Assembly: GCF_027942865.1 (NCBI RefSeq)
Contig: NC_134522.1
Span: 32,852,349-32,916,348 of the forward strand
Direction: 5' to 3'
Origin: Odontesthes bonariensis
Lineage: Eukaryota > Chordata > Actinopteri > Atheriniformes > Atherinopsidae
Length of the DNA stretch: 64,000 bases
Of the stretch, positions 33,105 to 44,430 are shown in pieces. Under the pieces are notes generated by a model. The model saw nothing but the letters and a program-made list of their open reading frames with translations. It searched no databases and was not told the DNA's origin. The position numbers and the translations under genes were made by a program. The number at the start of each line of letters is the position of its first letter. Within the stretch, counting starts at the first letter, position 1.

Positions 33105-33919
33105 GGATGGCTCAGGTGATCCTGAAACATCCCATAGTTAAGCAGCTATAGGCCTAGACTGCTGGGGGAGCTCATCTGTCACACCTTTCCTCACTTTACT
33201 CTCTTTATGTATATGTGACATTATTGTGGTCATTAACTCGTGTTTCCCTGTTCCAACAGATATCCTTTGAATGGTGTTAAAGTGCCGCCAACACCCCCCC
33301 CCCCCCCCCCCCTCTCTCTCTCTTTCTGTCTTCTCAAACCCCAGCTGGTGGAGGCGGATGGCCACCCTTCCTGAGTCTGGTTTTGCCAGAGGTTTCTTCC
33401 TGTTAAAAGGGAGTCGTTTCTCTCCACAGTCGCCTCAAGCACGCTCAGGACGGGAGATTGGACCAAAAAAGAAAAAGTTTCAGTGCAATCTGTTGGTTTC
33501 CTTAGCTAGGAAATTGTTTTTGAATTGGCTCTATATGAACGAATTGGATTATTTTATGAATAATTATGATTACAATTAATTGAATTCCAATTGGCTTGAA
33601 TTGGACTTTATTATCTAAGTGCCTTGAGATGACATTTGTTGTATTTGGCGCTATATAAATTTTCATTTATAATTTATGAATTGAATTGAACAAAAGTGAA
33701 AGATTTCAGTCTTTTGACACAATAATTCTTTTTTCTTACTTATATCAGAAAAGTGTACTTTGGAGGACACTCGTGAGCACACCAAACTTGTTTGAATTAA
33801 GAATGTGTAGAAAGGGTTTCAGAGTTGATCAAGTGTCAATTGTGATGTTGCTTATTGTTACATCATTTTTCCTGTTTTTTTTAGTGAGAGATGTTGAGTT
33901 TGATTTGAAAATTTATACA

Positions 33920-33992
33920 TAGCAGAGGATGGTTTCGGTCCAATCGACCTCTGGGTTATGGGCCCAGCACGCTTCTGCTGCGCCACTCTGCT
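33920..33992 (-). tRNA. Initiator tRNA-Met (CAT), copy 1, with extra base
   Basis: The minus strand reads AGCAGAGTGGCGCAGCAGAA, anticodon loop CCCATAACC, and ends CCATCCTCTGCTA. The A1-U72 pair and GGGCCCATAACCC anticodon stem identify eukaryotic initiator tRNA. It is 73 nt, one base longer than copy 2, with an extra T in the T-arm (GATTGGACCGAAACC), so it may be a pseudogene. Confidence 0.8.
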
Positions 33993-33999
33993 ACACACC

Positions 34000-34056
34000 T
34001 CTGATGGGACTCGAACCCACAATCCCTGGCTTAGGAGGCCAGTGCCTTATCCATGT
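34000..34056 (-). pseudogene. tRNA-Arg (CCT) fragment, copy 1
   Basis: The minus strand has the D-arm end ATGGATAAGGCACTGG, anticodon CCT in CTCCTAAG, and T-arm GGGTTCGAGTCCC. The 5' acceptor strand does not match the 3' side, so the molecule cannot form a full acceptor stem. Confidence 0.75.
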
Positions 34057-34332
34057 GACTATTCAAAATAACAAACATAATAAAAAGAAATCGGGTACGA
34101 TCCTCTAATCCATTGAACAAAAGTGAAAGATTTCAGTCTTTTGACACAATAATTACTTTTTCTTATATCAGAAAAGTGGACTTTGGAGAACACTTGTGAG
34201 CACACCAAACAAGTTTGAATTAAGAGATGTAGAAAGGGTTTCAGAGTTGGTCAAGTGTCAATTGTGATGCTACATCATCTTTTCCAGGATTTTTTAGTGA
34301 GAGATGTTGAGTTTGATTTGAATATTTATACA

Positions 34333-34404
34333 TAGCAGAGGATGGTTTCAGTCCATCGACCTCTGGGTTATGGGCCCAGCACACTTCCACTGCGCCACTC
34401 TGCT
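34333..34404 (-). tRNA. Initiator tRNA-Met (CAT), copy 2
   Basis: 72 nt, the standard length. Start AGCAGAGTGGCGCAGTGGAA, anticodon loop CCCATAACC, end CCATCCTCTGCTA. All stems can form. More likely functional than copy 1. Confidence 0.88.
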
Positions 34405-34411
34405 ACACACC

Positions 34412-34468
34412 TCTGATGGGACTAAAACCCACAATCCCTGGCTTAGGAGGCCAGTGCCTTATCCATGT
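34412..34468 (-). pseudogene. tRNA-Arg (CCT) fragment, copy 2
   Basis: As copy 1, with further damage to the T-loop (GGGTTTTAGTCCC in place of GGGTTCGAGTCCC). Non-functional. Confidence 0.75.
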
Positions 34469-34780
34469 GACTATTCAAAATAACAAACATAATAAAAAGA
34501 AATCGGGTAAACGATCCTCTGATCTATTTAACAAAAGTGAAAGATTTCAGAGACTTCTGTTTAATCACTATTTCCATGAAGGAAATGACATGAAACCTAA
34601 GATTTAATTCCTTTTTTTTTTCTTGGCAAACTTCAGTACATTAGAAATTCTGTTTGTCTAAAGGATCTAGCATTTATACCCTCACATCCCATTGTAATAA
34701 AACCACTTCAGCAGGTGTCCCAGAGCAGTTTTTTTTCATTTTTTAAAATTCAAAACCACTGAAGTTGATAAGTCGTGTGT

Positions 34781-34818
34781 AGTTTTCGTAGAGTTCAGAG
34801 GGGATTTGTATCATTGTG
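34781..34818 (-). other. 23-type recombination signal of V5
   Basis: On the minus strand: heptamer CACAATG (34812-34818), 22-bp spacer, nonamer ACGAAAACT (34781-34789). The nonamer departs from ACAAAAACC at two bases. Confidence 0.8.
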
Positions 34819-35259
34819 CATCTCGTGCAGCACAGTAGTAAACTGCACTGTGCTTTTGTTGGGCTGCTTTGTTTGTAAGAGAACTATTCTTCACTGTATC
34901 CCCGCTCAAATCTCCATAGATGTTGAAGTCCTCTTTATATGGATCTTCCATTGTTTTATCTTTTAAATACAAATGTCCGATGAGTTTCATAGCTGTGTTT
35001 CCAGGTGACTGCTGGTACCAGAGCATTATCCAGTAGTCACTTTTATTGTGGCTGCAGAAAATCTGCACTGTATCACCAGGATTTGCGATGACATCAGAAG
35101 AAGACTGACGGACCTCAAGACCCAGACTAACAGCTGGAGCAAGAGCAAAAGAGAACTTTAGATCAGGATAATGCATCAGAAAAACATCCACATGATAAAG
35201 AAGGAATACTTTTTCAAATGATTACCTGGCATGCAGCAAAAAATGAGAAGGCAGAACAT
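34819..35259 (-). CDS. T-cell receptor V segment, complete (V5)
   Basis: The leader exon 35226-35259 encodes MFCLLIFCCMP and ends CCAG|GTAATC. After a 92-bp intron the V exon 35133-34819 continues in frame: AVSLGLEVRQSSSD, first Cys in IFCSHNKSD, LWYQQSPGN, second Cys in SAVYYCAARD. There are no stops, and a recombination signal follows. It encodes a secreted or membrane-directed Ig V domain, to be joined to D/J and C segments by RAG recombination in developing T cells. Motifs are TRBV-like by my reading; TRAV/TRDV remains possible. This is one of two complete V genes here. Confidence 0.85.
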
Positions 35260-35684
35260 GTTCTCCTTTAACAGCACAGATGATTTGTTTAAAAGCCTTT
35301 AAAAAAAAACAACTTATAAAACTATGTTTCACAGAGTTTTGCAGATGTTGATACAGTCAGAAAAGTCTCAGCATCAATACTTGTGTTAAGGCTCAAATCA
35401 TGGCTCAAATGAGATGAGTGAGGTTTAAAGAGGAATGAAGAGGATGAAGAAACACCATCACTGTAACTGATGAAGTGGAAGGAGGGAGTGGCTTCACATA
35501 TTCTTGCTGCTGTAGATTGCCTTCCTGGATGTATAAATCGTGCTAAAGTGAGACACCAAGTTAAATTGTACAGAAACAGTGTTACAGAAGTGTGCTGCGA
35601 ATGCATCAAACTGAAAGGCAACCACATAGCAGCTGCTTTGGGAGCCCCTCTAAAAAATACACCTGCACTAAAAAACTTGTGTGC

Positions 35685-35722
35685 AGTTTTTGTAGAGTTC
35701 AGAGGGGATTTCTGTAGTTGTG
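35685..35722 (-). other. 23-type recombination signal of V6
   Basis: Heptamer CACAACT (35716-35722), 22-bp spacer, nonamer ACAAAAACT (35685-35693). CAC, the critical part, is kept; the last heptamer bases differ from consensus, so efficiency may be lower. Confidence 0.75.
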
Positions 35723-36037
35723 CTTCTCGTGCTGCACAGTAGTAAACTGCACTGTAATTCACTCCTGCATCTGGGATGTGCAGAGATCCATTCTTTGCTG
35801 CGTCTCCACCCAAATCTCCAGCGAGACTGAAACCATCTTTATATTTGTCTTCCATTGTGACAGTTTTGTAGTTCAAATATCCAATGAGTTTCATTGCTGT
35901 GTCTCCAGGTGACTGCTGGTACCAGACCATCACTCTGTAGTCAGTTTTATTGTGGCTGCAGAAAATCTGCATTTTGTCACCAGGATTTCTGATGAGATCA
36001 GAGGGAGACTGACGGACCTCAAGACCCAGACTAACAG
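35723..36037 (-). CDS. T-cell receptor V exon (V6)
   Basis: A 315-bp exon, nearly identical to V3 (26052-26366). It has the first Cys in IFCSHNKTD, VWYQQSPGD, and the second Cys in SAVYYCAARE. The frame is open and an RSS follows. As with V3, I find no leader exon in the adjacent 300 bp upstream (36038-36360), so a leader may be absent or distant. Downstream, a spacer of about 430 bp separates it from the V5 leader. Confidence 0.75.
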
Positions 36038-36533
36038 CTGGAAACAGAAAGACAATAGAACATTTTAGATAATGATAAATGGTAAATGTCATGAATTTAG
36101 TGATTTCAGACAAATTATTGTAATGTACTTTAACCGGGCCGACAGTTGTCCATTACTGCAGTGATACATTTCTGTGGCTTATCTGTCATCAATGCCGACC
36201 CAAAAGAATTTTAAGACCCAAAGAGACAATTTACAGCATCGAGCAGTTGGTTGTACTCACATCATCGTCATCATCACTGAAGGGCATCATCTTCATTCAA
36301 AACTGAGAGATGCAATGGATGTCTGCAATCTGTATATCAACAGTGTTGAAGTTAGTTAAAGGCTTTCACAAACTACTGAAACAGGTGTTACTCTGCACCG
36401 GTCTGGTAAGGATCCGGCTGCCACGGGTTCCGTATTCTGTACATTAAGGGGGGTTCTGTGTGATGTCACAGGGGGCTCAGCGAATAAATTAGAACATTCT
36501 GGGGTTCTAATTCTGCACTTAGAGAAAGGGTCA

Positions 36534-37639
36534 AATTAAAAAAAAATTCAAAAATACTTTATTTATCCCAGAGGGAAATTAAATGTTGATGTAGCTCAAT
36601 TAAATCAAGGCGTTATTATAGATGCTGATGGCTGTGGGCAGGAAAGATTTCCTGTAGCGGTCAGTTTTGCATCCAAACTGAAGAAGCCTTTGACTGAAGA
36701 GACTCTGTTTTCCGATAACAGTCTCATTGAGAGGATGTTCAGGGTTGTCCATAATTCTCTTGATTTTATGCAAAATCCTTCATTGCATTATTGTCTCCAG
36801 AGGTTCCACAGCCGTCCCCAGAACAGAACCAGCCTTCTTTATCAGGTTGTTGAGTCTTTTTAGGTCCCTGGTTCTGATGCTGCTGCCCCAACAGATGACG
36901 CAAGAGGAAATGACGCTCTCAACAACAGACTTGTAGAAGATCTGCAACATCTTGTTGCAAACCTTGAAGGACCTTAGCTTCCTCAAGAAGTACAGTCTGC
37001 TCTGTCCTTTCTTGTAGGTTGCTTCACTGTTGTGTCTCCAGTCCAGTCTGTTGTCCAGATGAACACCAAGGTATTTATATTCCTCAACCACCTCCACTTC
37101 TTCTCCCATGATGGAAACAGGGTTTGATCTGACCCTGTTTCTCCTGAAATCTACAATCATCTCCTTTGTTTTGTTAACATTCAAGATGAGATGATTGTTC
37201 CCACACCATGCCACAAAGCGGTCCACCAGCTCTCTGTACTCAGCTTCTTATCCATCTCTGATACACCCGACCACTGTAGAGTCATCTGAATATTTCTGTA
37301 GATGACAGGAGTCTGACTTGTACTGGAAGTCTGAAGTGTACAGAGTGAAAAGGAATGGTGAGAGTACAGTCCCCTGTGGTGCTCCTGTGCTGCTGATCAC
37401 CTGGTTAGACACACAATTCTTCAGTCTGACAAACTGTGGTCTGTTTGTCAGGTAGTCATTAATCCAGGTGATTGTTGAGGCCTCCACCTGAGTCTTCTGG
37501 AGTTTCAGACGAAGCAGATCAGGCTGAATTGTGTTAAATGCACTGGAGAAATCAAAGAACATGATCCTCACAGTGCTGCCTGCTTTGTCCAGATGACAGT
37601 GGGTTTGTTGAAGCAGGTGTATGATAGCGTCTTAGCGAT
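36534..37639 (-). mobile_element. 5'-truncated Rex1-like LINE
   Basis: The insertion is flanked by AGGGTCA (36527-36533 and 37640-37646), and the uninterrupted site is seen in the inverted copy near 25560. The minus-strand frames 37571-37248 and 37226-36780 encode reverse transcriptase: FFDFSSAFNTI, GAPQGTVLSPFLF, the catalytic YSDDSTVVG, then NKTKEMIVDFRR, YKYLGVHLDN and VICWGSS. They are separated by an in-frame TAA. The 3' end CCCTCTGGGATAAATAAAG resembles the tail at 740-770. A dead copy. Confidence 0.85.
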
Positions 37640-37799
37640 AGGGTCATGGAGTAAAGAGGTTTTTAAATCAAAACGAACATTTCTGTCCAGGCTTCTCATG
37701 TGGGAAGCTGAAAATCTGCTATACTTGTACACACTCGTTCAGGTTCATAGTTCACACCAGTGAGCAGCTAACAACTACGTGAAAACAGCGTCATATAGT

Positions 37800-38139
37800 G
37801 GCTGTAGTGGCTATCTTACGTTCTTTTCTTCTTTCTTTGTTTCTTACTCTTTTAACCACTCTTGAGAAATGACATGAGACCATGTTACTCGTTGAGCTGG
37901 CTGTGTGCCGACACAGACGGTAAAACGACTGTGTTGCTCCGCCATATTCTCATTTATTTTTTACACATGGTTAACAACAAAACTTCACTTCCTGGGTTCT
38001 CTACGTAAACTGCATTCAACGTCAACGGAAACACAGATGGCTCTAAATTCAAAGCATACATGAACTTATTCCTCCAACAACATCAGCACAAATAAGTGCA
38101 ACTAACTAAACAATAATAAATGGCGCTTACAACTGTGTA
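37800..38139. other. No recognisable gene
   Basis: Junction between the V-region duplicate and the BEL/Pao element. No LTR is identifiable, so the BEL element seems truncated at its 5' side. Confidence 0.4.
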
Positions 38140-38262
38140 GACCTATGCATTTTTGGACCCGGGAAGCACAGGCACATTCTGTACAGACAGTTTGGCCAGA
38201 AAGCTGCACCTGAAAGGCAAAAGAACAAGCATTCAGCTGCGAACAATGGGCATAAAGACAAT
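38140..38262 (+). pseudogene. BEL/Pao aspartic protease, start
   Basis: The frame reads YAFLDPGSTGTFCTDSLARK, with the D-P-G-S motif and TFC block typical of BEL/Pao (DUF1758-type) proteases. It is cut at 38262 by a Harbinger insertion; the protease continues at 39871. Confidence 0.75.
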
Positions 38263-38617
38263 GGGCCTCATGCATGAACCGTTCGTACGCACAGATTTGT
38301 TCTTAAATCGTCCGTACGAGTGATTTAAATTTGCGCATTCACCAATCTTTTCGTATTTTATGTTTTCTTTCAGGTACGAACAGAATTTATGAGTGATCCA
38401 GACCTGTCGTAGAAGTTTCGTAAAATAGTCCGCTGTTATTCAAATCAAGTTTGCTTGACTAATGGATTGTATATTTAATTACTTTGAAGAAAACATAAAT
38501 AAATATATACATTATACCCCATAATTATGCTGACATTATTCTGTTTGACTTAAATTATGCACTAATTGAAGTTTCATTTGAATCTGTATATAACGGGAAG
38601 CGTAACCAGCGGCTGTC

Positions 38618-38977
38618 TTGCTACTTTTGGATACCTTAGTGCGTCAGGCTCTTGGAAGAGACCGTGTAGAGACAGACGAATTGCTGACATCGCGATTAAG
38701 ATTCCCAAGGACTGTGCTGCTACAAATATGCAGCTTGCTAGAGCCACAACTCCAGAGAAAAACACGCCGATCAAACCCAATTCCACCACACGTCCAGGTC
38801 CTCACCACCCTTGGATTTTTGGCCACTGGAACCATTCAGAGCGAGATTGGAGACAGATCGGGGGTGTCCCAGTCCTCTGTGAGTCGTGCGTTCCCCTTGG
38901 TCATCAAAACTCTCATCAGTTTATCACCCATAGTACATCAGATTCCCATACGCCGCTGTCCAACAAGTACAAATTAA
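38618..38977 (+). pseudogene. Harbinger transposase N-terminus (HARBI1-like)
   Basis: The frame shows LRFPRTVLLQICSLLEPQL, RKTRRSNPIPPHVQVLTTL, LGFLATGTIQSEIGD and GVSQSSVSRAFP. This is the helix-turn-helix region and the VSQSxVSR block that open HARBI1-type transposases. The DDE nuclease core does not follow: the frame ends at 38977 and an unrelated fold-back repeat begins. Non-functional. Confidence 0.8.
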
Positions 38978-39061
38978 GAGTGACTTTCATCCCGTGGCTG
39001 GACTGCCAATCATAATTGGAGCACGAGACACATATACGAATATATACACATATACACATAT

Positions 39062-39500
39062 ACCGAAGTGTCCCGAGGTCTTCATGTGGTCGGATAGAGA
39101 GTCCAGAATGAATTTAATCAAGCCAGTACCTGCTCTCAATCAGAGCCTCTTCCGTCAACAGGAGGCTATCTCACGCAAGACATCACGTCACGTGACATTT
39201 CAAAATTCCAACCTGTTAGTAAGCTAGGCGTTGCTGTTGCATACAAGTTCATTTCACTTTCGAAAGAAATACTGGACTATGTTTGTAAAAAAAAACGGCA
39301 ACGAAATTGTGACTTTCCAGAGCGTGTTACTCCACACTCGGCAATCAACTCCTACGGACTCATGTGACATGATGTCTCGCGTGAGGTAGCCTCCTGTTGA
39401 CGGAAGAGGCTCTGATTGAGCAGCAGAGAAGAGCAGGTACTGGCTTGATTAAATTCATTCTGGACTCTATATCCGACCACATGAAGACCTCGGGACACTT
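39062..39500. repeat. Large imperfect inverted repeat
   Basis: The left arm 39062-39190 and right arm 39365-39500 are near-perfect inverse copies (GAAGTGTCCCGAGGTCTTCA at the outer edge). There is an extra ~12 bp in the right arm, and a loop of about 175 nt. The outer arm sequence is the dispersed repeat also present at 7711-7910. Confidence 0.85.
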
Positions 39501-39870
39501 CCGTTTGGCTTTAGGGACCCTCTACTCACTACCACGTAAGTGTTATGTTGTTTGGAGCTGTAGAAAAGGTATAAAAATAGCGTTTTGTAGCGGCGATACG
39601 ATATGCCCCTCTGAGTTCCAGGCTAACGACTTTTGGCTAAAAACGGTCAAATCGAAATTCTCAAAACACATCCGAATGACATGATTTTGATGTCAACTCA
39701 ACGTATGTACTCCCAACATCCCGTAAATTGACCTAAAGTGCATTTTACTCCGGATTATCCCTTTAAGAGCGCTTGTTGAATCTGACGTGGCGTGTTCGTA
39801 CGAGACCTTCTTACGAAAAAAGTGAGAGAAATTTAGAATAAAAATACGAAAATGTTCTTGCATGAGGCCC

Positions 39871-42195
39871 AATGTGAGTACAAACCTCATCTCTGGACTG
39901 CAAGTAGCAGCACTAAATGAAAATGATTTCATTGAAATTCCAGATGTTATGACACAAAAACTAATGCCTGTTTCAAAGCAAAATGTTCCACAACAGGAGG
40001 ACATTGACAAGTGGCCATACCTGCAAAGTATCAAGCTCCACAATATAGATGCCGATGTAGATTTGCTCATTGGCACAGATGCACCTAAAGTAATGGAGCC
40101 GTGGAAGCTGATAAACAGTCAGGATGAAGGCCCATATGCAGTTTGGACCAGAGTTGGATGGGTCATCAATGGTCCCCTTCGGAGTGAAAGGAACAGAACA
40201 GGCTGCTATGCTTTCACTACAAACAGGATTTCTGTTGAACATCTGGAAAAAATGTTGATTGAATCATGATTTCAATGAAAAAACATCCCAAGAGCAGATT
40301 GAAATGTCCAGAGAAGATCAAGATCAAGTTTATGAATATCATGAACAATACAACACAATTAATCAATGGACATTATTGTATTGACTTGCCCTTTAAAGAT
40401 GAAAATTCCATTTTGCCAGTCAATTGCTGTATTGCAGAGCAATGTCTTACAAGTTTGAAAAGAAAGTTTGACAAGAGAACCACCTTCATGAAAGATTACA
40501 TTGCATTTATGGATGACATGATATATAATGGATATGCTGAAATTGTACCTGATGATCACTTAGTGGGCAGTGAGGGAAAAGTGTGGCATCTACCCCACCA
40601 TGGTGTTTATCATCCCAGAAAAGGCAAACTGAGAGTTGTGTTTGACTGTGCTGTAACATTCAAGGGGACCTCACTGAACTCCCAGCTGTTCCAAGGACCT
40701 GACCTAACCAACTCAGTTATGGGAGTTCTTGTGCGCTTCAGACAAGAGCCAATTGCAGTTATGGCAGATATTCAGGCTGTTTCACCAGGTCTATGTTCCA
40801 GAGAAACATGGAGACTTTCTTCATTTCCTCTGGTGGCCAAATGGTGACACATCACAAGTTCCACAAGAATATGGGATGACAGTACATCTGTTTGGAGCAG
40901 TCTCCTCGCCGAGCTGTGCATATTATGCATTAAGAAGAACAGCGGAAGACAATGCTCAGCAGTTCCCAGATGAAGTGGTCAGTACAATCAAGCATCATTT
41001 GTATGTGGATGACTGCTTAAAATCTTTGCCTACAGAAGAGGAAGCAATAAAATTTGCCCAGGATTTGTCAGCTCTTTGCAATAAAGGAGGATTTAAGCTC
41101 TCCAAGTGGCTCAGTAATAGTCATGCAGTGCTGCAAACACTTTCAGATAACATCAAAGTAAAGGAAATGCTGGAAATGGATTTGGAGTTTCCAATGGAGC
41201 GGGCACTTGACTTACAGTGGTGCATTCAAAGTGATGCCTTTAAATTCAAAGCTTCACTTCCAGAGCGGTCTCACACAAGAAGGGGAATACTGTCAGTAGT
41301 GAGCTCACTGTATGATCCCTTGGGATTTCTCACTCCCTTCATCAACACTGCCAAACTTCTTCTACAAGAGCTTTGCAGGAGAAAACTAGGCTGGGATGAT
41401 GTTGTTCACCATCATTTCTCTAAACAATGGACTGACTGGCTGGATGATCTGAAGAGGATATCTGAGTTTGAAGTGGATCGCTGCATTAAATCTAAAGAAT
41501 TTTGTCCTGTTACAGCACAGCTTCACCACTTCTCTGATGCCAGCCAAGTCGGATACGGCACAGTATCATATTTAAGATTACAAAGTGAGCATCATGTGCA
41601 TCTAGTATTCCTCCTTGGAAAGGCCAGAGTCACTCCCCTCAAGCAGACCACCATCCCTCGTCTGGAGCTCACTGCAGCTGTCCTTGCTGTTCCAATGGAC
41701 CAACTGCTTCACAGAGAGTTGCATCTTGAATTTGAGACATCTGTATTTTGGACTGACAGCACCACCGTCCTAAAATACATCTGCAGTGAAGCAAAGAGGT
41801 TTCATACCTTTGTTGCAAACAGAGTATCCATCATCAGAGAAGCTACACAAGTTGACCAGTGGAGATATGTGAGTTCTAAAGATAATCCGGCAGATGAAGC
41901 CTCAAGAGGGATGAAAGCAGATGACTTCTTAGAGCACAGCAGGTGGATTAATGGTCCTGAGTTCCTGTTTGAGTCTGAAGATAAATGGCCTAGGCTGGAG
42001 GTAAATTATGACTCACTTGCTGATGATTCTGAAATAAAAAAGGATGTGACTGTCAGTGTTGTTGTTAAGGAGGCGAAAAGCCCTACCAGTTTTTTCTTCT
42101 CCTACTTCTCATCCTGGATGAAGCTAAAAACATGTGTAGCTTGGATTTTAAAGCTCAAAGAACTCCTAATTCTGCTGTCTCAGAAAAGAAAATAG
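39871..42195 (+). pseudogene. BEL/Pao protease tail, reverse transcriptase and RNase H
   Basis: First frame (39880-40269): protease tail and linker with ADVDLLIGTDAPKVMEPW and GPYAVWTRVGWVINGPL. Second frame (40266-40847): reverse transcriptase start with YHPRKGKLRVVFDCA. Third frame (to 42195): palm with catalytic YVDDCLKSL, the LSVVSSLYDPLGFLTP connection, and RNase H with HHFSDASQVGYG and FWTDSTTVL. Frame changes occur near 40265 and near 40790, and a stop ends the frame at 42195. Inactive. Confidence 0.85.
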
Positions 42196-42253
42196 TTTTC
42201 TGACATGTTACATCAGTCTACAGAAGATGCAAACATAAAAGAGCAAAAGGTAA

Positions 42254-42698
42254 TGTAGTAAATTTGAGAGAAGGTCGCCGAGCCGATGTCGAAAATGAGT
42301 GATGAAGAAGGCTGATGACACGGACGTAGTCGAACAAAGAAATCTTTATTTCTGTCGTCAGGTCCGTTTCAATTACAGAAAAGATGCATCTTCTGGGAGA
42401 GTCTGTGTCAATTCGCCAAAATGGAAAACCCTCTGCCTTGGAGAGAAAGTCCCTCACTTCTTAAAGGCTATTCAAGGCCACTTGTCCAGGCGTAAAGCCA
42501 AGAGATATGGTCTGATTTTAAGGATGTCTCCTATCAAATCTACCTTATTTGGTCATGTTAAGTGTTTATTTTCCAGTGTATCTCAGTGCCTTGCACGGAG
42601 GCGCGCGCAACAATTATGCACTTGAAACTATCCAGCTGTGTACTCAAATGAACTCAGTAAGGCCTGTTCCTCCATTTTGTATGATTCCATACACTTCA
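42254..42698 (-). repeat. 3' LTR of the endogenous retrovirus
   Basis: On the minus strand it begins TGAAGTGTATGG and ends TTTACTACA (TG...CA). AATAAAGATT near 42350 can act as a poly(A) signal. It differs from the 5' LTR at about five sites. Confidence 0.9.
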
Positions 42699-42709
42699 TT
42701 CCCCCCTTC
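42699..42709 (-). promoter_or_regulatory. Polypurine tract
   Basis: The minus strand reads AAGGGGGGAA directly before the TG of the 3' LTR. This is the expected plus-strand primer site of a retrovirus and confirms orientation. Confidence 0.85.
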
Positions 42710-44430
42710 GGGACTACTTAGAGTCCCGAAACACAAAATGGTCGTGATAGATGGTCAACTCCATGAACCTGCAGCAACAAAGACTTCCCTTGTTCGACAT
42801 CATTGATTGCCAAATCTCTTAATATATCATAAGCCCTCAATTTCTGGGTCAACTGATTAGTTAAACTCCTATTTACGTGTCTATGCGCACATTATTTTAA
42901 CTATTTTAGACTAGGTAAGCTAAATCTATCATATAATTGGTCCAAATTCGGCTACAGTAAACCAGCCTACCGGTCTCCCTCCAGTCACACAGCTCATCAG
43001 TCTCCTGACATGACTAAACATTCATGTCCTGCTCTCCCATGCAATCTGTGTGTCCCTGTGGGGAACCCGCAGGTCAGTTGTCATCCAGTCGATAAAAAAC
43101 CACCCTTCCTAAAAGGTGGGAAAAAAGATTGGATGACCTAAGGGAATCTCACTCTGGTGCCAATCTAAGCAAGCAATCCCTGTTTCATATTAACAATTAC
43201 CTTTACCATTAACGTCTAATTTCAGGACCTTTATGGTCAATTTGGTCCAATTTCGTCCTATTATGTCCACAAAGCGTGGCTCCTACTGTATTACAGAGAA
43301 TAGGCTATATCAAAAGCATAATGACAACAATATCACAAGTAACATATAAGTTCACACTCCATTATGGCATACAATGCAGATTGAAATGGTTCATAACAGC
43401 AACCAAGATTATAACATCAACGATTACATTTTTCATGATTATAACTCAATCCACACAATTCTAGAGTTTTAGCAAACTAGTACTACTGAAAAATATCAAT
43501 GCATTTGCAGTGGAGTAGCCGTGCAGCTTAGTTTCCATCTTTTGTTATCCAACGTCCATTTTCCTTTATCGTATTCTCCTGTCCAGGGTCCCACAGGCCA
43601 TTTGCATCACCCCGCCTCAAGTCTCTGAGTCCATTCCGTGGGGGTCCCTGGACAGCCAGTGTCTCTCAGTTCGTTTCCCATTTCCCAGAATGTCATCCTG
43701 GGAAGAAAGAAAAGAAAACACCCACCAGTATCTTGCCGGAAAATTAACTTATGCTACAGTATATTGCATGATTACATAATTGTCGCACGATGTGTCCAAA
43801 CTCCGCTTCCAGAGTCCTACTTACTATACCTGTATATGTTGTTTACTAATTCCCCTAATTTCTATATTAGTGTGTATGTGACATGTGTATCTACTTGTGT
43901 CCACCCATCTTATCCTGTTAGCCTCAGCATAGTCATTCCCCCCTTACACCTGTCCAAACTCCCGTACAGAGTTGGAACACCTCGGCGTCTGGCCACACCA
44001 CTGCAATAGCAGATTGTTAAGTAAAACACTGTATCATAAATGTAGACAAGGTTAATAAGACTGCACACTGTCAGAAATAAGTGATAAACCATGTAAAAAC
44101 GTTACACTCAGTATAAAACTATAAAATAGGTTTGTGGTAATAACCGCTAAGCCTTCCATCCCAGGAGTGGAGTGCATGGTGCTAGAAACAGAACCTCTTT
44201 TCTAGTCTGGTTACAACCTTTCCTCACTCAACTGGCAACTCCGCAATGAGCACATTTCTTAGGAACACGAGTTGGAGTGGACCCTGGCCAAAATAACAAA
44301 CAAAACAGGTCTATCTTGAATATAGTTGACTTTCCTGACAAAATTAATGCAAACCAAAAATACAGTCATCTTACCTCCTTAGAGTAATATAAACAGGAGA
44401 AAACTGGGTTAACAAAATGGCTGTCCACTC
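42710..44430. other. Provirus 3' region without recognisable gene
   Basis: It lies between the envelope-like frame and the 3' LTR, where the transmembrane subunit would be expected. Only short broken frames are visible. Confidence 0.5.

Larger units (their letters stand above)
28906..33690 (+). mobile_element. L2-like LINE, nearly full length
   Basis: The element starts where V-flank similarity stops (about 28906) and ends with GGCGCTATATAAATTTTC followed by a TTGAATTGAA tail, as usual for fish L2-type LINEs. Order: 5' UTR, ORF1 (29165-30178), ORF2 (about 30200-33104), and a 3' UTR with a 19-bp C run near 33294. No clear target duplication was found. ORF2 is frameshifted, so it is not autonomous. 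Confidence 0.8.
33691..34531. repeat. Tandem duplication carrying initiator tRNA-Met and tRNA-Arg fragment
   Basis: Two units start with CAAAAGTGAAAGATTTCAG at 33691 and 34118 (lengths 427 and 414). A third start at 34532 is cut off after 19 bp and joins the flank of a V segment. Each unit holds an initiator tRNA-Met and a tRNA-Arg remnant on the minus strand. Confidence 0.9.
38263..39870. mobile_element. PIF-Harbinger-type element with internal hairpin
   Basis: The termini are GGGCCTCATGCATGAAC and CTTGCATGAGGCCC (11-bp core inverted), with AAT on both sides (38260-38262, 39871-39873), fitting a 3-bp duplication. It contains a truncated transposase (below) and a large inverted repeat (39062-39500) that replaces the catalytic part. 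Confidence 0.75.

Noticed and set aside
35322-36113. Single 263-codon protein covering V6
   Set aside because: The frame reads through the splice acceptor upstream and the RSS downstream; the true V exon is 35723-36037.
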